Origin: Gemmatimonadaceae bacterium
Lineage (GTDB): Bacteria > Gemmatimonadota > Gemmatimonadetes > Gemmatimonadales > Gemmatimonadaceae
Assembly (NCBI GenBank): GCA_011525845.1
Contig: WYBP01000014.1
Span: 124,001-188,000 of the forward strand
Direction: 5' to 3'
DNA length: 64,000 nt
Every line of letters starts with the position of its first letter. Position 1 is the stretch's first letter. Position numbers and translations under genes: made by a program. Shown here piece by piece: positions 1-8,150 of this stretch. Below the pieces are notes generated by a model. That model made no database searches. It was given only the letters and a program-made list of their open reading frames with translations, and had not been told where the DNA came from.

Positions 1-2
1 TG

Positions 3-443
3 CACGCGCTCGCGCTCCGGCTCACCGGGGATGCGCAGCGCGCCGAGGAGCTGGTGCAGGACGCGTTCGTGCGCGCCTGGCGGAAGCTCCCGACCTTCCG
101 TGCGGAGAGCTCGCTCGCCACCTGGCTCCACCGGCTCACGGTCAATGTCTTCCTGCTCGACGACCGCGGGGCCCGCCGCCGCGCCCTGCGGGAGCTGCCG
201 GACGAGGACCTCGACGTCCGTCCAGGCCCGCGCCGCAGCGCCGCGCTCGACGTGGAGGACCAGATCGACCTCGAACGCGCCATCGCACGCCTTCCCGAGG
301 GCGCACGAGTCGCCTTCGTGCTGTTCGACGTGTACGGCTACTCGCACGAGGAGATCGCCGCCGAGTCCGGCGTCGCCAAGGGGACCATCCGCGTGCAGCT
401 GCACCGTGCGCGCCGCCGCCTGAGAGAGGAGCTCGACCGATGA
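3..443 (+). CDS. ECF-type RNA polymerase sigma factor (5' partial)
   Basis: The reading frame is open from the first bases of the window, so the start lies outside. Residues corresponding to sigma region 2 (AEELVQDAFVRAW, then STLATWLHRL-like FRAESSLATWLHRLTVN) are followed by a short acidic linker and region 4 with its helix-turn-helix (YSHEEIAAESGVAKGTIRVQLHRARRRL). This is the typical two-domain extracytoplasmic-function sigma layout. The stop overlaps the next start (ATGA), which suggests translational coupling to the putative anti-sigma factor that follows. An upstream part of region 2 is missing only because of the window edge. Confidence 0.9.
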   Translation, partial: HALALRLTGDAQRAEELVQDAFVRAWRKLPTFRAESSLATWLHRLTVNVFLLDDRGARRRALRELPDEDLDVRPGPRRSAALDVEDQIDLERAIARLPEGARVAFVLFDVYGYSHEEIAAESGVAKGTIRVQLHRARRRLREELDR

Positions 444-1039
444 CCGACCACCTGATGTCCGACGACGACCCGCGCCTTCGCGACGCGATCGAGCGCCTGC
501 CCGATGAGATCCCGCCGGGGCGCGACCTCTGGCCCGGGATCCGGGCGCAGCTCGAGGCGGAGCGCGTGGTCGCATTGCCGACCGCGCCGACCGCGCCGAC
601 CGCACCCGAGGCGGCCGCCGCGCCGCAGCGAGGGCGACGCGTCTCCCTGCCCGTCGGCTGGGTCGCGGCGGCTGCGGCCGTGCTGGTGCTCGCGACGGCC
701 ACCGTCACGTGGCGGCTGCGCGACCCGGCCCCGCCGCCCGTCGCGCAGGAGCGGCCAGAACCCCTGTCCGACGGACTCGTGACCTTCGCCTCCTACGAGC
801 GCTCGGCGGCGGAGCTCACGCTGCTGCTCGAGCAGCGCGCAGAGCGCCTCGAACCCGCGACGCGCGCCGTGCTCGAGCGGTCGCTGCGGACGATCGACGA
901 GGCGCTGCAGGAGGCGCGCGACGCGCTTGCCCGCGACCCGGCCAGCCCGGGCGGACGCGCGTTCGTGGAGGCCGCCTGGCGGCAGAAGATCGACTTCCTG
1001 CGGCGCGCCAATGCGGTCGCCGCGCTGCGGGAGGGTTGA
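440..1039 (+). CDS. Putative anti-sigma factor, single-pass membrane protein
   Basis: A 199-residue protein with a short cytoplasmic N-terminus (residues 1-70, including a TAPTAPTAP stretch), one transmembrane helix at about residues 71-93 and a periplasmic helical C-terminal half rich in Glu, Arg and Ala. The layout and the 4-base overlap with the ECF sigma gene fit a membrane anti-sigma factor. No zinc-binding HxxxCxxC motif is visible, so it would not be a classic ZAS-type protein. The role rests on position and topology rather than on a recognised domain. Confidence 0.6.
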   Translation: MTDHLMSDDDPRLRDAIERLPDEIPPGRDLWPGIRAQLEAERVVALPTAPTAPTAPEAAAAPQRGRRVSLPVGWVAAAAAVLVLATATVTWRLRDPAPPPVAQERPEPLSDGLVTFASYERSAAELTLLLEQRAERLEPATRAVLERSLRTIDEALQEARDALARDPASPGGRAFVEAAWRQKIDFLRRANAVAALREG

Positions 1040-1041
1040 GC

Positions 1042-1944
1042 ATGCGACGCATCCTCCGGCGACTCGCCCTGGCCGCGGTGCTCCCGGCGCTCCTGGGATC
1101 GGGTGCGGCCTCGACGCTCGACGCCCAGCAGCGGATCGAGCGGCGCTGGCCGCTCGCCGCCGACGGCGCCGTCAAGATCTTCAACTTCGTGGGCAGCGTG
1201 CGCGTGATCGGCTGGGACCACGACTCCGTCGTCGTGACGGGCACCGTGGCCGAAGGAATGCAGTTCTTCGGCGGCGGGGGCCGGAGCGGCGTGAAGCTGG
1301 GCGTCGAGGGGAGCGCCTCGCGCCCGGACGGCGCCGCGGTGCTCGTGGTGCGCGTGCCGGCCACCGCCGACGTCTGGGTGCGCGGCGCCGCGACGGACAT
1401 CGAGACCGAGGGATTGATCGGCACCGTCGACCTCGGGACCGTGAGCGGACGGCTCGTGGCCGTCGGGTCCCCGCGCGCCCTCTCGGTGGAGACGATGGAC
1501 GGCACGCTCGACGTGCGAGGATCGCCCGAGACACTGCGGGCCAAGACCGCCAGCGGTGCACTTCGCTGGGAGGGCGCCGCCAGCGACGCGCTCCTGGTCT
1601 CGGTGAGCGGTTCCCTGCGCGTGAACGCCGGCCCGCTCGGCCGGGCGCGACTCGAGACGATCTCCGGCAGCGTGCTGGTCGATGCCGCACTGCGGCCCGA
1701 CGCCGACCTCACGATCGAGACGCACAGCGGGAACGTGGAGGTGGTGCTCCCCAAGGGGACGCCCGCCCGCGTGACCACGGACGCGCCCACGACCGTGAAC
1801 GGATCGCCGCTCGCCGCCCCCGCCGACGCGGGCAAGCGGGCGGCACCGCGCCAGTTCGACCTCAACCTGAAGAGCTCCAAGGCCTCCGCGGCCACGATCG
1901 TCGTGCGCTCGTTCAAGGGCGCCGCCTTCTTCCGCGACCGCTAG
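1042..1944 (+). CDS. Secreted DUF4097-type beta-strand repeat protein
   Basis: The ATG at 1042 follows the previous stop by 2 bases and gives a clean signal peptide (residues 1-28, ending TLDAQQ). The rest consists of short beta-strand repeats of the type seen in DUF4097 putative adhesin/beta-helix proteins: recurring G-x-V-x-V strands, SGRL/SGALRW/SGSVLV turns and a VSGSLRVNAGP segment. DUF4097 genes often sit next to ECF sigma/anti-sigma pairs, as here. It is probably exported to the periplasm or cell surface and co-transcribed with the sigma module. The molecular function is unknown. Confidence 0.75.
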   Translation: MRRILRRLALAAVLPALLGSGAASTLDAQQRIERRWPLAADGAVKIFNFVGSVRVIGWDHDSVVVTGTVAEGMQFFGGGGRSGVKLGVEGSASRPDGAAVLVVRVPATADVWVRGAATDIETEGLIGTVDLGTVSGRLVAVGSPRALSVETMDGTLDVRGSPETLRAKTASGALRWEGAASDALLVSVSGSLRVNAGPLGRARLETISGSVLVDAALRPDADLTIETHSGNVEVVLPKGTPARVTTDAPTTVNGSPLAAPADAGKRAAPRQFDLNLKSSKASAATIVVRSFKGAAFFRDR

Positions 1945-2010
1945 TCCCCCTCCCCGCCTCGCGGCCCGGTCGGCCGCCCACTCATCCGGTCCGGTGGACC
2001 GGGAGGACCC

Positions 2011-2505
2011 ATGCTCCGCTCCGCGCGCCATCTCGCCATCGCCCTGCTCACCCTCGCGGCCGTCCCGGCCGTGGCCGGTCCGCCCTGGATCAGCATCGAG
2101 TACCCCGCCAACCCGCACGACCAGCGCACGCGTGACGCCGTGCTCGTCGTGAACACCTTCCATCACGGCACGCCGTCGGCGATGCCGCTGCGGGGGACCG
2201 CGGAGGGGATCGTGGGCGGGGAGCGCCGCACGGTGCAGCTGCGCTTCGGACCCACCGAACGTGCCGCCTCGTTCGCCCTCACGCGGCAGTGGCCGCAGGA
2301 AGGGCGCTGGGTGCTGAACATCTCACTCGTGCCTTCGGAGACCGGGAAGGTCGAGGCCTCAGCGCTGGTCGTCCTGGGCGCCGACGGCACGCCGTCGCGC
2401 GTGACCGTCCCGACGCGCCGCGACGGTCCGTGGAGCGTGCCGCGCGCGGTGACGGGCGATGAGGTGCTGGCGGCCCTGCGGGACGCGGGAGAGCAGCGGC
2501 GCTAG
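2011..2505 (+). CDS. Hypothetical secreted protein
   Basis: A 164-residue protein with a signal peptide at residues 1-22 (hydrophobic AIALLTLAAVPAVAG) and a ribosome binding site GGGAGG just ahead of the ATG. The mature part is beta-rich (VLVVNTF, RTVQLRFGP, WVLNISLVP) and resembles a small immunoglobulin-like periplasmic domain. I do not recognise a family. It lies 66 bases after the DUF4097 gene and may be the last gene of the sigma-linked operon. Confidence 0.6.
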   Translation: MLRSARHLAIALLTLAAVPAVAGPPWISIEYPANPHDQRTRDAVLVVNTFHHGTPSAMPLRGTAEGIVGGERRTVQLRFGPTERAASFALTRQWPQEGRWVLNISLVPSETGKVEASALVVLGADGTPSRVTVPTRRDGPWSVPRAVTGDEVLAALRDAGEQRR

Positions 2506-2544
2506 CGTGCCATCACGGGCACGCGCGGGGCGCCGGGCGCGAAC

Positions 2545-2976
2545 TCAGCCGACCGTCGCCCCGCAGTGCCGGTCGAACGCGCTGGTGAGGTCGGCGGCGA
2601 TGGACTCCACGCTCCGTCCCTCGATCTGCCAGCGCTCGACCATGTGCACGAGCTTGCCGTCGCGGAAGAGCGCCATGCTCGGCGAGCTCGGCGCGTAGCC
2701 GGTGAAGTAGCCGCGCGCCTGCCGCGTGGCGTCCACGTCGTTGCCCGCGAAGACGGTGAAGCTCGCGTCGGGCGTCGTGGCGTGCCCGAGCGCGATCGCG
2801 ACCGCGGGCCGCAGGTTCCGCGCGGCGCAGCCGCAGACGGAGTTCACGATCACGAACTGCGTGCCGCTCGCGCCCTTCAGCGCGGCGTCGACCGCGTCAG
2901 CAGTGCGGAGCTCCTGCACGCCGAGCCGCGTGAGCTCGGCGCGCATCGGGGCGATCATCCGTTCGTCGTACATCAT
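2545..2976 (-). CDS. Bacilliredoxin, BrxA/BrxB family
   Basis: A 143-residue protein of the YphP/YqiW (BrxA/BrxB) family. The redox motif CGC is visible in VNSVCGCAARNLRP; the family keeps the N-terminal Cys as the nucleophile. Family members remove bacillithiol from mixed disulfides on oxidised proteins and have a thioredoxin-like fold (the segment FAGNDVDATRQARGYF is typical). The length matches the family. It runs convergently with the preceding gene, with 39 bases between the stops, and is followed by the GroES-like gene. Use of bacillithiol or a related thiol by the host is an inference from the family. Confidence 0.88.
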   Translation of the reverse strand: MMYDERMIAPMRAELTRLGVQELRTADAVDAALKGASGTQFVIVNSVCGCAARNLRPAVAIALGHATTPDASFTVFAGNDVDATRQARGYFTGYAPSSPSMALFRDGKLVHMVERWQIEGRSVESIAADLTSAFDRHCGATVG

Positions 2977-3009
2977 GGGACAGGTCCTGGGGAGTGAGTG
3001 GCAGCGCGG

Positions 3010-3369
3010 CTATTCGCGCGAGAGGGCGAGGATCGCGGCCTGCGGCACGACGAGGAACCGGTCTCCCTCGAACGTGATCTCCACGGCCGCCTTCCGGAAG
3101 AAGAGCGCGTAGTCACCCACCTGCGCCTGCAGCGGCACGTACCTGGTGTCCTTCGCCGCACCGATCCGCCAGGGTTCGTCGAGGTGATCGCTCACCTCCG
3201 GCAGCGGCTGGCCGGGCCCGGTGGCGACGATCGTCCCGCCCTGCACGGCCTGGCTGTCCACCGCCGTCGCCGGCAGGTAGAGCCCGACCTTGGAACGCTC
3301 CTCCCCATCCTCCACACGGATGAGGACGCGGTCGCCCACGACGATGAGTTCCTTGCGCCCTTTCTTCAT
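3010..3369 (-). CDS. GroES-like co-chaperonin family protein
   Basis: A 119-residue protein with a Cpn10-like fold: VVGDRVLIRVEDGEERSKVGLYLP near the N-terminus matches the GroES start, then GTIVATGPG, VGDYALFFRKAAVEITFEG and a C-terminal VPQAAILAL strand. It is about 20 residues longer than standard GroES because of an insert before the V-G-D-Y strand (residues about 58-80). No groEL neighbour is present, so it is probably a paralogue of the main co-chaperonin. It lies between the bacilliredoxin and the M24 peptidase genes on the same strand. Confidence 0.78.
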   Translation of the reverse strand: MKKGRKELIVVGDRVLIRVEDGEERSKVGLYLPATAVDSQAVQGGTIVATGPGQPLPEVSDHLDEPWRIGAAKDTRYVPLQAQVGDYALFFRKAAVEITFEGDRFLVVPQAAILALSRE

Positions 3370-3391
3370 ACCCCTCGTAACCTAGTCGCGC

Positions 3392-4822
3392 TCAGCGCAC
3401 GAGGAACAATTGGTCCTGCCGGCGGATCGCCCAGCGTGTCCGGCCGTCTGCCCCGATGATCGCGTCCTCCTCCTGCGCCATCCGCACCGCCTGCCCGCCC
3501 CACTCGGCCACCTTCGTCGTCGCCTGCAGCTCGATCGAGTACCACATGCTCGGGATCACGCGCGCATCGCCGCGCCCCGGCACGCCGTCCTGGTAGTCCC
3601 AGAGCCCGAGGAGCGGGCCGGCGCCGTGGCCATGCTTGCCGATGGGATGCGAGTAGACCGTGCCGTCGATCCCCCCCGCCTTCATGCGCTGGAGCGAGCT
3701 CGCGAGGATCTCGTTCCCGGTGCGGCCGGGACGCAGTTCCTCCATCACGATGTCCTGCAGCTTGTTCGCGTTGTGGAGCGCCGCGGTGAGGCCCGCCGGG
3801 GCCGCCGTCTCACCGGGCAGCAGCACGTACGCGTTGTGCTGCGTGTCGGTGGCGAGGCCGAGCGCGGTGATTCCCACGTCGCAGTGGAGCACGTCGCCAC
3901 GCTGGATCACCGGGTCCTCCCCGAGCGCCGCTGCCGTGGTCCCGCGGCGCTGCACGCTCACGCTCGGCTGGAACCAGGTGCCGAGGCCGCGGTCGTTCAC
4001 CTGCTGGCGCCACCACCAGACGAGGTCGCTCGTGCGCGTCACGCCGGGGGTGATCACCTCGGCGGAGAACATCCGCTGCGTGAGCTCCCAGACCAGCGCC
4101 TGCAGCTTGCCGTAGTACGCCTCCTCCTCCGGCAGGCGCGTGGCGATGAGCTCGAGCGCCAGCGCCTCCGCGGGCCGGAAGCGCGAGGACCACTTGGTGC
4201 CGAGCGCCTCGGTCATCCCGTCGCGCTCACCGGAGGTGAGGCCGTCGGTGAAGGCGAAGGTCCGCGAGGTGTTGATCGCGACGACCTTCGGGGAGCGCTC
4301 CTCGAGCACGTCCTTGAGCACCTGCCACTGCTCGTCGCCCCAGAGCTCGGCCTGGCGCCCGCCCACGTCGGCGGTGACCGTCTTCATCGCGCGCCGCGCC
4401 TCGTAGACCCCGCCCTGCGAGGTGCCGCCGAGCGCGATGCGCTCGATGCAGGAGCCATCCCCGGGGTCGGTGCGGCCGCCGGCCGCGCACTTGTCGAAGA
4501 AGACGTAGATCGTGCGGCGCCGCGCGGCGAAGGTCGTCGGCGAGACGAGCGACGAGAAGGTCGGGTCCTCGTTGTACTCGCGCATGGGGATCACCCACGA
4601 ATCCACGCCATGCTTCCGCATCAGCGCGGGGAGCACGGTGCGCATCCGCTGCTCGAGCCAGCGCTGCTGCACCTCGGCCTGCTCGCGGAGCGTGCCGAAG
4701 GGGCGCATCGGGTGCGGTTGCGCGGAGACTTGTGGGGCGGCGGCACCGAGGAGCGCCGCGACGACGGCGCCGAGGAGGAGGCGCGAGGTGCGCGGCGAGG
4801 CGAAGGGCGAGTGGGAAGCCAT
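3392..4822 (-). CDS. Secreted M24 family metallopeptidase (Xaa-Pro aminopeptidase-like)
   Basis: A 476-residue protein. The ATG at 4822 was chosen because it gives a signal peptide ending PQVSAQ; the longer open frame upstream is a shadow of the next gene. The C-terminal pita-bread domain keeps the five metal ligands of family M24: Asp in HCDVGI, Asp in ATDTQHN, His in HPIGKHGHG, Glu in SIELQ and Glu in AQEEDAI. The N-terminal half is a creatinase-like domain. It probably cleaves N-terminal residues from peptides in the periplasm. Its start overlaps the upstream membrane-protein stop by one base, so the two are likely cotranslated. Confidence 0.85.
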   Translation of the reverse strand: MASHSPFASPRTSRLLLGAVVAALLGAAAPQVSAQPHPMRPFGTLREQAEVQQRWLEQRMRTVLPALMRKHGVDSWVIPMREYNEDPTFSSLVSPTTFAARRRTIYVFFDKCAAGGRTDPGDGSCIERIALGGTSQGGVYEARRAMKTVTADVGGRQAELWGDEQWQVLKDVLEERSPKVVAINTSRTFAFTDGLTSGERDGMTEALGTKWSSRFRPAEALALELIATRLPEEEAYYGKLQALVWELTQRMFSAEVITPGVTRTSDLVWWWRQQVNDRGLGTWFQPSVSVQRRGTTAAALGEDPVIQRGDVLHCDVGITALGLATDTQHNAYVLLPGETAAPAGLTAALHNANKLQDIVMEELRPGRTGNEILASSLQRMKAGGIDGTVYSHPIGKHGHGAGPLLGLWDYQDGVPGRGDARVIPSMWYSIELQATTKVAEWGGQAVRMAQEEDAIIGADGRTRWAIRRQDQLFLVR

Positions 4823-5316
4823 CAGGGGTTCACCGGTTTGCGTGGGAGCAGTGCCAGGCGGACGATCGTGGAGACGAAGGCGAGGACGAGGGCGAAGAGC
4901 GGGATGCCGATCATCCGGACGAAGAGGATGCGTGCCGCCGCCCCCTCCCAGTCCTCGAGGGTCGCGGTGAGGCTGCCGATCCGTTCGAGCCCCGCGAGGG
5001 TGAGGCCGAGGCTGACGGCGATCTCCGTGACCGACTCGATGAAGGCGAAGAGGGGCGCCCGCCAGACCCAGGAGCGCGCCGGGTGGTTGCCGAGGTGCAG
5101 CGTCGCCATCAGGAAGAGGAACGCCATCCCGACGATGAAGGTGCCGCCGACCCAGAGCCAGCGGTCGCTCCACCCGTACTGCAGCACGATCGCGCGGTAG
5201 GTGCGGAGCCCGGCGCCCGTGAGCAGGGCCATGACCGGCAGGGAGAGCGAGATACGGCGGACGAACGCCGGTTCCTCCAGCGACGACATCACGACCGTCG
5301 AGCGGAGGAGGGGCAT
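4822..5316 (-). CDS. Hypothetical membrane protein, four predicted helices
   Basis: A 164-residue protein with about four hydrophobic segments (around residues 22-40, 50-72, 88-108 and 130-157). No domain is recognised. It is packed tightly between the RidA-like lipoprotein (3 bases upstream) and the M24 peptidase (1-base overlap), which suggests one transcription unit. The topology suggests an inner-membrane accessory protein, but no residue pattern indicates a transported substrate or an enzyme. Confidence 0.65.
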   Translation of the reverse strand: MPLLRSTVVMSSLEEPAFVRRISLSLPVMALLTGAGLRTYRAIVLQYGWSDRWLWVGGTFIVGMAFLFLMATLHLGNHPARSWVWRAPLFAFIESVTEIAVSLGLTLAGLERIGSLTATLEDWEGAAARILFVRMIGIPLFALVLAFVSTIVRLALLPRKPVNP

Positions 5317-5319
5317 GGG

Positions 5320-5838
5320 TCAGGCGCTCGCGATGCACTCGATCTCGACGCGGGCGCCGAGGGCGAGTCCGTTGGCGCCGAGGGCGCTGCGGGCGGGGAG
5401 CCGGCCCTGCTTGAAGTAGGTCACGTAGACCGCGTTCATCCGGTCCCACTCCTTCATGTCGGCCATCATCACGGTGCACTTCACCACCTGGTCCATCGAG
5501 GACCCGATGTCGGTGAGCACCTGCTTGATGTTGTCGAGCGTCTGGCGCGTCTCGGCCTCGATGCCGCCCGGGACCACGCCGCCGCTGGCGGAGGCGTCGG
5601 TGCCGATCTGTCCCGAGAGGAAGATCACGTTGCCGACGCGCACGGCCGGGGAGAAGGGGCGGGTCGGGGGACCGTAGGGGGTGAGGTAGACCGCCGTGTC
5701 GGCGGCCGCTGCCTCGTGGAGGGCGCCGTCTTCATCGCCGCGCTCGAGGCAGGCGAGCCCGAGGACTGCGACCGACAGCGCGATGACGGAGCGCAGCATG
5801 TGGCCCGCGAGGCGCGGGGAGATCGGCGTGGCGTTCAT
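5320..5838 (-). CDS. RidA (YjgF/YER057c/UK114) family lipoprotein
   Basis: A 172-residue protein with an N-terminal lipoprotein signal (LGLAC lipobox near residue 30) followed by a complete RidA domain: FSPAVRVGNVIFLSGQIG, the QTLDNIKQVL helix, and the C-terminal PARSALGANGLALGARVEIEC that carries the conserved Arg of imine deaminases. Cytosolic RidA hydrolyses 2-aminoacrylate. Here the domain appears to be exported and lipid-anchored, so the substrate may differ. The start overlaps the lepB stop (ATGA), placing it in the lepB operon. Confidence 0.85.
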   Translation of the reverse strand: MNATPISPRLAGHMLRSVIALSVAVLGLACLERGDEDGALHEAAAADTAVYLTPYGPPTRPFSPAVRVGNVIFLSGQIGTDASASGGVVPGGIEAETRQTLDNIKQVLTDIGSSMDQVVKCTVMMADMKEWDRMNAVYVTYFKQGRLPARSALGANGLALGARVEIECIASA

Positions 5839-6623
5839 CGGATGACGTGCCCGATCCGTGACCAGCGGATGTCCGTGAGGAACGGGAGCGGCCGGTCGGA
5901 GTCGTCCCGGTTGTACGAGTAGTACACGAAGAGTGGGCGTCCGCGGACGTTCGCGCGAGGGACGAAGCTCCAGTACCGGCTGTCCTTCGAGTTGTACCGG
6001 TTGTCCCCCATCATCCAGTAGTGCCCCTCCGGCACGACGAGCGGGCCCCAGTCGTCGACGGTGGGCTGCGCGGGCGCGGGGCCGAAGCGCGACTCCGTCA
6101 GCTGCACGCGCTTCTGCCAGTCGAAGAGGGGGTCCACGTAGTCCGGGTGCGCGCCCGGGAAGGCGGCGCCGTACCCCTGCAGCTGGGGTTCGCCGTTGAT
6201 GTGCACCACTCCCGCGCGCGAGTGGATCGTGTCCCCCGGCATCCCGATGAGCCGCTTCACGAGGATCGGCGTCGGGTCGTGCGGCTGGTCGATCTGCAGC
6301 GGCGAGATGAAGACCACGATCTCGCCGCGCTGCGGTTCCGCGTACCCCGGGAGATTGACGTCGGTGAACGGCACGTGCGGGCCGTAGCGCAGCTTGTTCA
6401 CGAAGAGCCAGTCGCCGATCAGCATCGACGGGATCATCGAGCCGGAGGGGATCCGGTAGGCCTCGATGAAGAAGGTGCGGAGGAGGAGGAAGATCGCGAT
6501 GGTGCCCGCGAGCGACTTAAGGCCCTCCCAGAAGCGCTTCGCGTCGAAGGGCTTCCCGCCCTTGCGGCCGCGCGCGGCGGCCACGGTGTTCTTCGGCTTG
6601 TCGGACTTCTTGCTGGCGGCCAC
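5835..6623 (-). CDS. lepB: Signal peptidase I
   Basis: Removes Sec signal peptides at the periplasmic face of the inner membrane. No ATG is in frame near the family start, so a GTG at 6623 is chosen (262 residues). A basic N-terminus is followed by one transmembrane helix at about residues 37-53. Box B, PSGSMIPSM, holds the catalytic Ser62. Box D, VKRLIGMPGD, holds the general base Lys123. Box E is MMGDNRYNSKDSR. The gene is followed by the RidA-like lipoprotein with a 4-base overlap. Confidence 0.93.
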   Translation of the reverse strand: MAASKKSDKPKNTVAAARGRKGGKPFDAKRFWEGLKSLAGTIAIFLLLRTFFIEAYRIPSGSMIPSMLIGDWLFVNKLRYGPHVPFTDVNLPGYAEPQRGEIVVFISPLQIDQPHDPTPILVKRLIGMPGDTIHSRAGVVHINGEPQLQGYGAAFPGAHPDYVDPLFDWQKRVQLTESRFGPAPAQPTVDDWGPLVVPEGHYWMMGDNRYNSKDSRYWSFVPRANVRGRPLFVYYSYNRDDSDRPLPFLTDIRWSRIGHVIR

Positions 6624-6721
6624 GGGGTCCCGGGAGTGGTCGGAGTCGAGAGGGGCGCGCGGCCCCGGCGCGGCTGCACCGCGCGCCCCCGGAATCTGCC
6701 CCTGCGGGGGCCCGAATACGA

Positions 6722-6749
6722 GAGGGGCGCGCCTCGCGGCGCGCCCCTC
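6722..6749 (-). terminator. GC-rich hairpin downstream of the SWIB gene
   Basis: A perfect 12-bp inverted repeat (GAGGGGCGCGCC and its complement) with a 4-base TCGC loop begins 23 bases past the SWIB stop on the minus strand and lies ahead of the lepB GTG. No clear T-run follows, so it may act as a terminator or attenuator between the SWIB gene and lepB. Confidence 0.5.
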
Positions 6750-6772
6750 GCTCCTGCGGATCGTCCGAAGGA

Positions 6773-7087
6773 CTACTTGAGGTTCTTCGAGACGAGCTTC
6801 GTCATGTCGAACATCGACACCTGGCTCTTGCCACCGAAGACCGCCTTGAGCGCGGCGTCGGCGTTGATCATGCGGCGGTTCTTCTTGTCCTGCAGGCCGT
6901 GCTTCTTGATGTACACCCAGAGCTTCTTGGTGAGCTCGGTGCGCGGCAGCGGCGAGGAGCCGACGACCATCGCGAGCTTCTCGTTCGGCGTCACCGGCTT
7001 CATGAACGCGGCATTCGGCTTGCGCTTCTTCGCCGGCGCCTTCTTCTTCGCGGCCTTCTTCGCGGCCTTCTTCTTCTTGGCAGCCAT
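6773..7087 (-). CDS. SWIB/MDM2 domain protein with histone-like N-terminal tail
   Basis: A 104-residue protein. The ATG at 7087 has an AGGAGAT ribosome binding site; the longer frame upstream has none. Residues 1-28 are almost pure Lys/Ala (KKKKAAKKAAKKK), like bacterial histone H1-like proteins. Residues about 32-104 form a SWIB fold: FMKPVTPNEKLAMVVG, LPRTELTKKLWVYIKKH, then RMINADAALKAVFGG and the last helix. SWIB domains occur in eukaryotic chromatin remodellers and in some bacteria, notably chlamydiae. A role as an abundant nucleoid protein is inferred from the basic tail. Confidence 0.88.
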   Translation of the reverse strand: MAAKKKKAAKKAAKKKAPAKKRKPNAAFMKPVTPNEKLAMVVGSSPLPRTELTKKLWVYIKKHGLQDKKNRRMINADAALKAVFGGKSQVSMFDMTKLVSKNLK

Positions 7088-7244
7088 CTGGAGATCTCCT
7101 CGAAAGGATGTGATGATCGCGTGCTGCGCCCGGTCGAGCACGTGCGCGATCTGACTCGAAGGTAAAGCGCTCCCTCTCCGGCGCAATAGGCATTCCCCTC
7201 TGGCGCCCCTCTGGGAAAGCCCCGGTTCCCCTCGGGAACGGACC

Positions 7245-8150
7245 CTACGACGCCAGGAATCCGCCCAGGAGCGCGATCATCCGCGCATCGGCGGGGTCCG
7301 CCGACGGGTCGTCCTCGACGACCGTCTCCCGCTCGGAGGGCGTCTCCAGGATGAGCGGGATCCCAAGGGAGATCGCGTCGGCGAGGAGCCAGCGGAACGG
7401 CTCCGCGCCGATCGCCCCCTCCCCGATGAGCGCGTGGCGGTCCTTGTTCGACCCGAACGGGTGCTGGCTGTCGTTCAGGTGGAAGAACGCCGGCTTCTCG
7501 CCGATCACCGCGACGAACCGCTCGAGCACCGCGCGCTGCGCCTCGGCCGACGTGGCGATGTCGTGCCCGGCGGCGAAGAGGTGGCAGGTGTCGAGCCCGT
7601 ACCCCGTGCGGTGCCGCAGCTCCGCGGGCACCTGCGCGAGCATCAGGGCGATCTCCTCGGCGCTGCGCCCCATGGTGCGTCCGGCGCCCGCGGTGTTCTC
7701 GATCAGGACGCGCGTGCCGTCCTCCGTCTCCGGCACCGTCTCCAGCGCGTGCCGGATGGTCAGCCCCACGCGCACCGCGGCGTCGCTGGGGTCCGAGTCG
7801 CCGGCGGAGCCGGGGTGGAAGCAGCATCCGCCGGCGGCGAGCGCGGTGCTCCGCTCGAGCTCCTTGGCGAGCCCGGCACGCGCGCGCATGGCCTTGGTCT
7901 CCTCCGGCGAGGCGGTGTTGAGCACGTACGCCGCGTGCACGAGCACGTGGCGGCGCTCGATGCCGGCCTCGGCGAGCGCGGCGTGGACCTTCGCCGCCTT
8001 CTCCGCCTTGAAGCCCACCTTCTCGTTGTAGTACGTGGGGGGCGCGGTGAAGACCTGCAGCGCGCGTGCGCCGGCCGCGGCCGCGCGGCGCACGGCCATC
8101 GGCAGCCCACCGTCGTCCGCGGCGTGCACGCCGATGATGCGCGCGCTCAT
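7245..8150 (-). CDS. nfo: Endonuclease IV-like TIM-barrel AP endonuclease
   Basis: A 301-residue protein of the AP endonuclease 2 superfamily (endonuclease IV), acting on abasic sites in base excision repair. Visible zinc-site signatures are HVLVHAAYVLN, CCFHPGS, VLIENTAG, GLDTCHLFAAGHD, FFHLNDSQHPFGSNKDRHA and the final LILETPSE. These cover the His, Glu and Asp ligands of the trinuclear site. Length and motif order agree with bacterial Nfo. The start overlaps the end of the receiver-HisKA gene (ATGA), so the two are translationally coupled. Confidence 0.88.
   Translation of the reverse strand: MSARIIGVHAADDGGLPMAVRRAAAAGARALQVFTAPPTYYNEKVGFKAEKAAKVHAALAEAGIERRHVLVHAAYVLNTASPEETKAMRARAGLAKELERSTALAAGGCCFHPGSAGDSDPSDAAVRVGLTIRHALETVPETEDGTRVLIENTAGAGRTMGRSAEEIALMLAQVPAELRHRTGYGLDTCHLFAAGHDIATSAEAQRAVLERFVAVIGEKPAFFHLNDSQHPFGSNKDRHALIGEGAIGAEPFRWLLADAISLGIPLILETPSERETVVEDDPSADPADARMIALLGGFLAS

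Noticed and set aside
4823-5479. N-terminal extension of the M24 peptidase
   Set aside because: The extension overlaps the membrane-protein gene in another frame, and the signal peptide at 4822 defines the start.
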